Assembly (NCBI GenBank): GCA_964354445.1
Contig: CAYGZT010000031.1
Span: 1-11,559 of the forward strand
DNA length: 11,559 nucleotides
Direction: 5' to 3'
DNA from: CAYGZT01 sp964354445
GTDB taxonomy: Bacteria; Patescibacteriota; Minisyncoccia; UBA6257; JAGOQP01
The position numbers and the translations under genes were made by a program. Each line of letters starts with the position of its first letter. Positions within the stretch are counted from its first letter, which is position 1. The notes under the pieces are model-generated. The model was not told the DNA's origin and did no database searches. It saw nothing but the letters and a program-made list of their open reading frames with translations. Shown here in pieces: positions 7,098 through 11,559 of this stretch.

Positions 7098-8558
7098 ATG
7101 ACTGAAAGCACTCCCGTGCGGGTGCGAATTGCGCCGTCTCCGACCGGTTTTCTGCATGTAGGGACCGTCAGAACGGCTTTGTACAACTACCTGTTTGCCA
7201 AGAAAGAAGGCGGTATTTTTGTCGTTCGTATTGAGAATACTGACGTTGAGCGATCTCAGGTGACTTTTGAGCGGGACATTCTTGAGGGGCTCAAAAAAAT
7301 CGGCATCGTATGGGACGAAGGACCCGATGTCGGCGGGCTCTACGGTCCCTATCGGCAAAGCGAACGGCAGGATATTTATGAGCGCTATCTGAAGCGCCTG
7401 CTTGAAGAAAAGCGTGCCTACTGGTGTTTTTGCGCCAAAGAGGAGCTTGAGGAGGAAAAGAAGGCAATGCTTGCGGCAGGCGTTTTCCCCAAGTACAGCG
7501 GCACCTGCCGGGACCTATCGGATGAAGCGATAGCTGAAAAAAGGAAGAATCGTGCGGGTGTTATCCGTCTGGTCGTACCGGCCAACATGGAGATTGATTT
7601 TTCAGACCTTGTCCGGGGTAAGGTGGTGGTAAACACCGACACCATCGGAGATTTTGTGATTGCGCGTTCTCTTCGATCTCCTCTCTATAACTTTGCGGTT
7701 GTTATTGATGATGTCGAAATGCGCATTTCACATGTCATTCGCGGCGAGGATCATGTTTCGAACACGCCGCGCCAGATTCTCATCCAGCGGGCGCTTGGGA
7801 TTGAACAGCCTCGCTATGCGCACCTGCCGCTGATTTTAGCTCCCGACCGCAGCAAACTGTCGAAGCGGAATCTGGAGACGTCATTGGATGATTATCTGAA
7901 GGAAGGATTTGTTCCGGAAGCGTTGGTGAACTTTTTGGCGCTCTTGGGATGGCATCCGGAAGGTGACCAGGAACTGTTGAGCATGGAAGAACTGATAGAA
8001 CAATTTTCGCTCAAGCGGGTGCAGAAAGGCGGAGCGGTGTTTGACATGGAAAAACTTGAATGGTTCAACGCTCAGTACATAAAAACGCTGCCGCTTACCA
8101 TTCTGACCGAGCGGGTTATGCAATTCATCCCCCAACAATGGCACACTCCCAAGTTACTCTTGAGACGCGCTGTTACGGTAGAGCGCGATCGCATGAAGAG
8201 ATTGACTGATTTTCATGATCTGGCGCGATTTTTCTTCGTTCGGGAAGAGTATGATGCATTGCTGTTGCGGTGGCAGGAGATGGAAGATTCTGCAGTGCGT
8301 GCAAACCTTAAGACGGCGCGAGCGATACTCGTCAACGTTTCGGAAAAAGATTTTTCCGCCGCGCATCTTGAGCGAATGCTGATGCCGCTTGCCGACGAAC
8401 GGGGCAGGGGAGAGGTACTCTGGCCGCTGAGGGTGGCACTGTCGGGCCAGCGCAGCTCACCTGGGCCGTTTGAGATTATGGAAGTACTCGGCAAACGTGA
8501 ATCGGTCGGACGCATTGATGTTGCAATCGGTAAGTTTGACCAGCAGACACTGGTGTGA
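7098..8558 (+). CDS. gltX: Glutamyl-tRNA synthetase
   Basis: The 486-aa class I aminoacyl-tRNA synthetase charges tRNA with glutamate. The HIGH-type motif is APSPTGFLHVGT (12-23) and the KMSKS-type motif is KLSKR (253-257) within DRSKLSKRN. A GEDH/SNTPRQ segment (216-226) is typical of GluRS. A zinc-binding pattern CxC-x24-CxD (Cys110, Cys112, Cys137, Asp139) sits in the acceptor-binding region, where E. coli has CxC-x24-CxH. The usual RIEDTD loop reads RIENTD (44-49). The C-terminal anticodon-binding part (about 330-486) looks complete. If this genome lacks GlnRS, the enzyme would be non-discriminating and also charge tRNA-Gln for GatCAB; this cannot be seen here. The start follows a TATAAT box directly. 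The stop abuts the next gene. Confidence 0.95.
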   Translation: MTESTPVRVRIAPSPTGFLHVGTVRTALYNYLFAKKEGGIFVVRIENTDVERSQVTFERDILEGLKKIGIVWDEGPDVGGLYGPYRQSERQDIYERYLKRLLEEKRAYWCFCAKEELEEEKKAMLAAGVFPKYSGTCRDLSDEAIAEKRKNRAGVIRLVVPANMEIDFSDLVRGKVVVNTDTIGDFVIARSLRSPLYNFAVVIDDVEMRISHVIRGEDHVSNTPRQILIQRALGIEQPRYAHLPLILAPDRSKLSKRNLETSLDDYLKEGFVPEALVNFLALLGWHPEGDQELLSMEELIEQFSLKRVQKGGAVFDMEKLEWFNAQYIKTLPLTILTERVMQFIPQQWHTPKLLLRRAVTVERDRMKRLTDFHDLARFFFVREEYDALLLRWQEMEDSAVRANLKTARAILVNVSEKDFSAAHLERMLMPLADERGRGEVLWPLRVALSGQRSSPGPFEIMEVLGKRESVGRIDVAIGKFDQQTLV

Positions 8559-8563
8559 CGCGT

Positions 8564-9820
8564 ATGAACTTGACTCGTTTTCTTTTTTGTGTTCTTGCCT
8601 CGATTGGCATTGCGGCAGGGTTGCTTATACCGGTAGCTGCTCAGGAGAACACCCTGCAATCGCAAATTGACGCCCGCAACAGGGAACTGGAGGAAATCAA
8701 TCGCGAGATTCAGCAGACACAGAGCAAACTCCAGGAGACGCAGAGCCAGAAGCGGACGCTCTCAAGCGAGGTAAAACAGATCAACACCAACGTCGGCCAG
8801 ATTGAACGGTCGATAAAAACGAGCGAAATTTCAGTCGAGAAGTTGGGACTTGAGATCCAGTCACTTCAGGGAGATATCGGGAATGCCGAGCAGGATCTTG
8901 TGGTCAAAGAGGCGGCGGTGGGGCAGCTCTTGCGTCAGATTCAGCAGCAGGATGCCGAGTCGGTTCTGTTTGTGCTGCTTAAGAACAATGCGCTGTCGGA
9001 TAGTTTGCTTGAACTGCAGGCGCTGCGGGATGTCTATAGTACGCTCTTGGTTCGCATTGACGAGCTCAACGCCGCCAAGACGCGCCTGGAAGGGGCATTG
9101 ACCGACACCTCTGTCAAAAAACAAAGTCAGACAATTGAGAGCCAAAACCTCAGGAACCGGAAAATTATTGCCGAAGAGCTGCGTGAGGATAAAGAAGATT
9201 TTCTGGCCGAAGTTAAAAACAAGGAGCAAACATACACCAAGTATATCGATGAACTCACCGACCGCCAGGTGAAAATTGCGCAGGAGATCGCCGATATCGA
9301 ATCGCGTCTGATGTCTAAGATTGATTTCAAAAACCTTCCGGCGCGATTGCTGGGACTTTTTGAAACGCCGGTTCCGCGCGGCTCATACAGAATCACTCAG
9401 GAGTATGGAGCGACGGCATTCGCCCGGCGCATGTACAAAAACGGGTTTCACAATGGAATTGATTTTGGTGCACCGGTGGGAACACCCGTGTACGCGGCGG
9501 AAGGCGGCGTGGTAATTGCCGCGGCGAACCAGGATCGGTACTGCTGGAAGGGCGCCTACGGAAAGTTTGTAGTCGTCCGTCACTATATGGGACTCACCAC
9601 GCTGTACGCGCACATGTCGCTGTATACGGTCAAGGAGGGTGATACGGTCAAGCGCGGCGACATCATCGGTTATGTTGGCACGTCCGGACTTGCAACCGGT
9701 CCTCATTTACACTATACCGTATATGACACCTCGACATTTTACATCGATGGAAGCCGTTCCTGCGGCCCCGTGATGCCGTTTGGAGGCAGTATTGATCCGC
9801 GGAACTATACCGTTATTTAA
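8564..9820 (+). CDS. Secreted coiled-coil M23 (LytM) peptidase / murein hydrolase activator
   Basis: The 418-aa protein resembles EnvC/NlpD-type division hydrolases. An N-terminal signal peptide (about 1-26, hydrophobic 5-24, ending in VAAQ) leads to a long Gln/Glu/Lys-rich coiled coil (about 28-255) and a C-terminal LytM domain (about 270-418). The zinc ligands of an active M23 enzyme are present: His296 and Asp300 in HNGIDFG, and HLH at 381-383, with His350 in YAHM. This suggests a catalytically competent D,D- or glycyl-endopeptidase rather than a degenerate activator. Cys327 and Cys400 could form a disulfide. Substrate is unknown; neighbours point to cell-wall remodelling at division. I chose ATG 8564. 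A GTG at 8555, overlapping the gltX stop as GTGA, would add only three residues (M/V-T-R). No SD is seen for either. Confidence 0.9.
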   Translation: MNLTRFLFCVLASIGIAAGLLIPVAAQENTLQSQIDARNRELEEINREIQQTQSKLQETQSQKRTLSSEVKQINTNVGQIERSIKTSEISVEKLGLEIQSLQGDIGNAEQDLVVKEAAVGQLLRQIQQQDAESVLFVLLKNNALSDSLLELQALRDVYSTLLVRIDELNAAKTRLEGALTDTSVKKQSQTIESQNLRNRKIIAEELREDKEDFLAEVKNKEQTYTKYIDELTDRQVKIAQEIADIESRLMSKIDFKNLPARLLGLFETPVPRGSYRITQEYGATAFARRMYKNGFHNGIDFGAPVGTPVYAAEGGVVIAAANQDRYCWKGAYGKFVVVRHYMGLTTLYAHMSLYTVKEGDTVKRGDIIGYVGTSGLATGPHLHYTVYDTSTFYIDGSRSCGPVMPFGGSIDPRNYTVI

Positions 9821-9838
9821 GACAAGGTCGCAACGTTC

Positions 9839-10123
9839 ATGAAGGAACAAGTGCTTCAGGTATTGGAAGTTGCCGCCCAGCCGCTTGTGAATTTTTTCAA
9901 AGAGCGGGGGATTTGGGACGAAATGACGGTCGCGGGAAAGTGGCTGTGGGGTGCCACCTCGCAGCTGCACTTTTGGCTCACCAGTTCGATTGTTTTCGGT
10001 CAGATTATGAATGTCATTACCGAGGGATTGAAGTTTGTGGGACAAATTCTGCTGGCGATTATTGATGTCATCATCGATATTCTTCAGTGGTGCGCCAACG
10101 CTCTGGCGGGTCTTCTGGGCTAG
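9839..10123 (+). CDS. Small hydrophobic protein downstream of the M23 peptidase
   Basis: The 94-aa protein starts 18 bp after the M23 gene on the same strand, so it is probably cotranscribed. I do not recognise its family. An N-terminal amphipathic part (1-35) carries several charged residues. Residues 36-60 contain aromatics (WLWGATSQLHFWLTSS). Residues 66-94 form a strongly hydrophobic helix with one internal Asp pair (LLAIIDVIIDILQWCANALA). A single membrane-embedded or peripheral helix is likely. A weak AAGG lies about 10 nt before the ATG. Position suggests an accessory membrane partner of the peptidase, but this is inference. Confidence 0.7.
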   Translation: MKEQVLQVLEVAAQPLVNFFKERGIWDEMTVAGKWLWGATSQLHFWLTSSIVFGQIMNVITEGLKFVGQILLAIIDVIIDILQWCANALAGLLG

Positions 10124-10299
10124 GCTCGAAGCCTTCTGCCTGTGTGGGACGTTTATTGTGTCGCAAAAGATATATTGTGCGACAGTTAGTGTATTGAAAA
10201 GGGCCTATCCCCTAAGTTGCCAGCAGGTAAATCTGTTACCCATGCTCGTTCTCCTTTCAAACGGGGAAATTGATGATTTCGTAAAAGAGTTAGGCCGGT
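10124..10299. other. Non-coding interval between convergent units
   Basis: No convincing gene is seen on either strand. The interval holds a 5-bp hairpin just after the preceding stop (AGGCT-CGA-AGCCT, about 10122-10134), with no T-run. It also holds the perfect inverted repeat at 10159-10184, a small GGTAA-n5-TTACC hairpin, and the beginning of the terminator-like hairpin. A 12-codon minus-strand frame at 10243-10205 has an AAGGAG box 7 nt before its ATG, but it is too short to assert as a gene. Confidence 0.5.
10159..10184. repeat. Perfect inverted repeat TGTCGCA-n12-TGCGACA
   Basis: Two perfectly complementary 7-bp arms (10159-10165 and 10178-10184) flank an A/T-rich 12-nt centre containing GATATATT. 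The arm-to-arm geometry suits a dimeric DNA-binding protein contacting about two helical turns. No T-run follows on either strand, so it does not look like an intrinsic terminator. No gene start lies within 50 bp downstream. An operator, a recombinase site or a structural RNA element are all possible. Confidence 0.55.
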
Positions 10300-10335
10300 C
10301 TACGGAGACCGGCCGGAGGGCGAAGTTACTCTTTT
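10283..10335 (-). terminator. Terminator-like nested hairpin at the end of the minus-strand cassette
   Basis: A perfect 9-bp GC-rich stem (GGCCGGTCT at 10293-10301 with AGACCGGCC at 10306-10314) closes a 4-nt loop. Outside it, AAAAGAGT (10283-10290) and ACTCTTTT (10328-10335) are also complementary. On the minus strand the stem is followed 2 nt later by ACTCTTTT, a moderate U-tract whose complement lies upstream, as in many intrinsic terminators. The stop codon of the 60-aa gene (10302-10300) lies inside the hairpin. On the plus strand the TTTT is 17 nt after the stem, so bidirectional use is less likely. Confidence 0.6.
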
Positions 10336-10482
10336 GAGGAGCGAGTGCGGCGTGCGAGCCAACCGTATCAGGCTGTCTGAGACGTACAAGAGTGCGATCA
10401 GGAGGATGGTGAGGACGAAGTGAAAAAAGTTCGGTTGCAGCTCGTGCATGCAGTCAGGGTGGTGGTTGTGGGCGCGAGTCAT
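10300..10482 (-). CDS. Small membrane protein, second gene of the minus-strand cassette
   Basis: The 60-aa protein starts with ATG at 10482, overlapping the previous gene's stop as ATGA, so it is probably translated by coupling. The N-terminus is His-rich (MTRAHNHHPDCMHE). A clear transmembrane helix follows at about 19-36 (NFFHFVLTILLIALLYVSD), then a basic tail (RLARTPHSLLKRVTSPSGR), a topology predicting an outside/in orientation by the positive-inside rule. An internal ATG at residue 12 (49 aa) is possible but less attractive given the overlap. I do not recognise a family. The overlapping plus-strand frame is judged to be a shadow because promoter, SD, overlap and terminator all support this strand. 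Confidence 0.72.
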   Translation of the reverse strand: MTRAHNHHPDCMHELQPNFFHFVLTILLIALLYVSDSLIRLARTPHSLLKRVTSPSGRSP

Positions 10483-10631
10483 CCCACTCCCCTTTTGTCG
10501 GCGTTCATGTTGTGGAACGCTTTCCAGAGAACGATCAAAGCTCTCTTCAAGTCCTTTGCGAACAGAATGGACATGAGAAGCAGCAATCCTACCCCCAATG
10601 CTATCGTCCTGGCGAGATGACCGTCTATCAT
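10479..10631 (-). CDS. Small membrane protein, first gene of the minus-strand cassette
   Basis: This 50-aa protein is too short for usual gene-length cut-offs but strongly supported. The ATG at 10631 is preceded by the SD AAGGAGG (10647-10641) with a 9-nt purine-rich spacer, the only strong SD in the window. A complete promoter stands 25 bp upstream. The sequence begins MIDGHLARTIALGVGLLLLM, with one transmembrane helix at about 9-25, then a basic amphipathic segment (KDLKRALIVLWKAFHNM) and a charged end. It overlaps the next gene by 4 bp. I do not recognise a family. Candidates for this architecture include small regulatory membrane proteins, holin-like or type I toxin-like peptides; none is established. 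Confidence 0.78.
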   Translation of the reverse strand: MIDGHLARTIALGVGLLLLMSILFAKDLKRALIVLWKAFHNMNADKRGVG

Positions 10632-10640
10632 TTTTCCTCT

Positions 10641-10647
10641 CCTCCTT
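10641..10647 (-). promoter_or_regulatory. Strong Shine-Dalgarno site of the minus-strand cassette
   Basis: AAGGAGG on the minus strand is followed by AGAGGAAAA and the ATG at 10631. It is a near-perfect complement to the usual 16S rRNA 3' end and decides the start of the 50-aa gene. It contrasts with the other genes of the window, which have no SD or only trace ones. Confidence 0.8.
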
Positions 10648-10655
10648 CTGAATCT

Positions 10656-10684
10656 ATTAAAGCATTATTTTGTTTTGGCGTCAA
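10656..10684 (-). promoter_or_regulatory. Sigma-70-type promoter of the minus-strand cassette
   Basis: On the minus strand, TTGACG (-35, 10684-10679; 5/6) and TTTAAT (-10, 10661-10656; 5/6) are separated by exactly 17 bp. The -10 is preceded by TGC, giving an extended -10. The predicted start near 10649 leaves an 18-nt leader holding little more than the SD. Confidence 0.75.
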
Positions 10685-10695
10685 CATTTTCAACG

Positions 10696-10725
10696 TTTAC
10701 GGACCTGCCGGCACCCTGCTACACT
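10696..10725 (+). promoter_or_regulatory. Candidate promoter of the PD-(D/E)XK gene
   Basis: TTTACG (10696-10701) and TACACT (10720-10725), each 4/6 to consensus, are spaced by 18 bp. Transcription would begin near 10732 and the ATG at 10745 is the first start codon met. It is arranged back to back with the minus-strand promoter, the two -35 boxes being 11 bp apart. Confidence 0.45.
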
Positions 10726-10744
10726 TACTGAGAACATTTCCTGC

Positions 10745-11527
10745 ATGAGCTACTATCGAGACGCCGAGCATTTCAAATCGCTTTCCGGATACGAAATTGA
10801 GGGCATTTGGTATCCGCGGGTTACCAAGATAGTCGAGATCAAAGCAAAACCGGCGCTGTACAAGTTCTACGCCGATCTTCCCAACTTTGCAGAAGGCGAG
10901 GCAATCAAACAACAATCGGCGTCCGAGGGAACGCTGATTCACGAAACCGTTGAGGCGTTTCTGACCGGAAAGCCGCATGAAGTGGAACCTCAGATAAAGC
11001 CAGCATATGACGCATTCGTCGGATTTTTTAACCGGCAGCATATTCAGGTTGACTCCGAGTATGTCGAAAAGCGTGTCGTCAACTACAACGAACGGTATGC
11101 CGGCACGCTCGATGCGCTGGCGCTCATTGGCGGGAAGTTCGGCGTGCTGGATATCAAAACGTCGCTTGCGATTTATCGCGATTACAACATCCAGACGGCT
11201 GCCTATGTAGCGGCGCTTGAAAAGGACTTCCCTACCCTGCAGACCCGCTGGATTCTGCGTATTGACCAGCATCGCGTCTGTCACAAGTGCGGCTCGACGT
11301 TCCGTTCAAAGGGCGGACGCGACAAAGTACGGCTTGCGTGGGACGGGAAAAATCGTACCGTGCGCGCGCAGGCTGAAACGTGTGAGCACGAGTGGTCCGA
11401 TATCGTCGGTGACGTGGAACTCAAGGAATTCCCCTTCTGGCGCGGTGACTTTGAGGCATTTTTAGGAGCAAAAAAACTGTGGGAGTGGGAAAACGAGTGG
11501 TGGCTCAAGCAAGTCGGGTATCTGTAG
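10745..11527 (+). CDS. PD-(D/E)XK nuclease-family protein with zinc-finger-like insertion
   Basis: The 260-aa protein shows the RecB/Cas4/lambda-exonuclease-type nuclease pattern. The helical motif is EGTLIHETVEAFL (61-73, His66). Asp123 follows in YAGTLDALA, the core DIK triad in GVLDIKTS (133-140, Asp136 and Lys138), and the QxxxY motif in YNIQTAAY (Gln150, Tyr154). All catalytic positions are intact, so a metal-dependent DNase is expected. After QxxxY, residues 176-222 carry an insertion with CHKC (179-182) and CEH (213-215), a possible Cys3His zinc site, before a C-terminal helix rich in Trp (WEWENEWW). Partner and substrate are unknown; no CRISPR array, helicase or phage gene is adjacent. 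The start was chosen from the promoter position; a longer frame from 10670 would begin upstream of the promoter's predicted start point. Confidence 0.8.
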   Translation: MSYYRDAEHFKSLSGYEIEGIWYPRVTKIVEIKAKPALYKFYADLPNFAEGEAIKQQSASEGTLIHETVEAFLTGKPHEVEPQIKPAYDAFVGFFNRQHIQVDSEYVEKRVVNYNERYAGTLDALALIGGKFGVLDIKTSLAIYRDYNIQTAAYVAALEKDFPTLQTRWILRIDQHRVCHKCGSTFRSKGGRDKVRLAWDGKNRTVRAQAETCEHEWSDIVGDVELKEFPFWRGDFEAFLGAKKLWEWENEWWLKQVGYL

Positions 11528-11559
11528 AAGAATAAAATATCCAGGAATTCACGATCGTG

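Noticed and set aside
6714..7358. Long minus-strand frame (214 codons) across the murG-gltX junction
   Set aside because: It is antisense to two recognised enzymes and the murG-gltX intergenic promoter; no motif or start signal supports it.
10124..10300. Known structured RNA (SRP RNA, RNase P, tmRNA, 6S) in the gap
   Set aside because: No diagnostic core such as the SRP GGAAG loop, the RNase P GAGGAAAGUC core or a CCA-ending acceptor was seen.
10242..10337. Plus-strand 31-codon frame (MLVLLSNGEIDDFVKELG...)
   Set aside because: The sequence looks mildly protein-like, but there is no SD or abutting -10 box, it runs through the terminator hairpin and it is very short.
10420..10620. Plus-strand 66-codon frame
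   Set aside because: It lies opposite the minus-strand cassette, which has promoter, SD, ATGA overlap and TM helices; the plus frame has none of these.
1..11559. tRNA genes, CRISPR arrays, insertion sequences or prophage structural genes
   Set aside because: No cloverleaf with GGTTCRA-type T-loop, no regularly spaced repeats, and no transposase or phage motifs were seen.
1..11559. Recoding of UGA as glycine, as in some CPR lineages
   Set aside because: scpB, the amidohydrolase, ftsW and gltX all end naturally at TGA, and no gene needs an in-frame TGA to complete its domain.

Overview
The window is a compact stretch of bacterial chromosome. Most of it is a same-strand run of peptidoglycan and division genes: scpB, a D,D-carboxypeptidase, mraY, a D-aminoacylase-like protein, ftsW/rodA, murG, gltX, an M23 LytM-type peptidase and a small membrane protein. 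Spacing is very tight, with 4-bp overlaps and 3-50 bp gaps. Stop codons TAA, TAG and TGA are all used and no in-frame TGA is read through. The tight packing, the scrambled and partial dcw-type cluster, the D-aminoacylase homologue between mraY and ftsW, and the near absence of Shine-Dalgarno (SD) sites fit a Candidatus Patescibacteria (CPR, Parcubacteria-like) genome. That placement is an inference from gene content, not a measurement.

Layout. (1) Bases 1-420, minus strand: the N-terminus of a galactose-1-phosphate uridylyltransferase (galT) that runs off the left edge, preceded by a small basic protein of unknown function, divergent from scpB. (2) 438-2059: scpB and, overlapping by ATGA, an S11 D-Ala-D-Ala carboxypeptidase. 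(3) 2105-7024: mraY, the D-aminoacylase homologue, ftsW and murG, covering lipid I and lipid II synthesis and glycan polymerisation. (4) 7098-8558: gltX, glutamyl-tRNA synthetase. (5) 8564-10123: a secreted coiled-coil M23 endopeptidase/hydrolase activator and a 94-aa hydrophobic protein. (6) 10124-10300: a non-coding stretch with a perfect 7-bp inverted repeat spaced by 12 nt. (7) 10300-10631, minus strand: a two-gene cassette of 50- and 60-aa membrane proteins with a promoter, a strong SD, an ATGA overlap and a terminator-like hairpin. (8) 10745-11527: a PD-(D/E)XK nuclease-family protein with a zinc-finger-like insertion, transcribed divergently from the cassette.

The genes in regions 2-5 together could synthesise, export and remodel peptidoglycan during division, with chromosome organisation (ScpB) and translation (GltX) genes embedded among them. 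Three things stand out. murG and gltX each have a perfect TATAAT box exactly 6 nt before the ATG, and mraY has TATAAC 5 nt before it, which predicts leaderless mRNAs. The D-aminoacylase homologue has lost its HxH metal motif and apparently its catalytic Asp, yet sits in the core of the cell-wall cluster. The minus-strand two-microprotein cassette uses a quite different, strongly SD-led expression mode.
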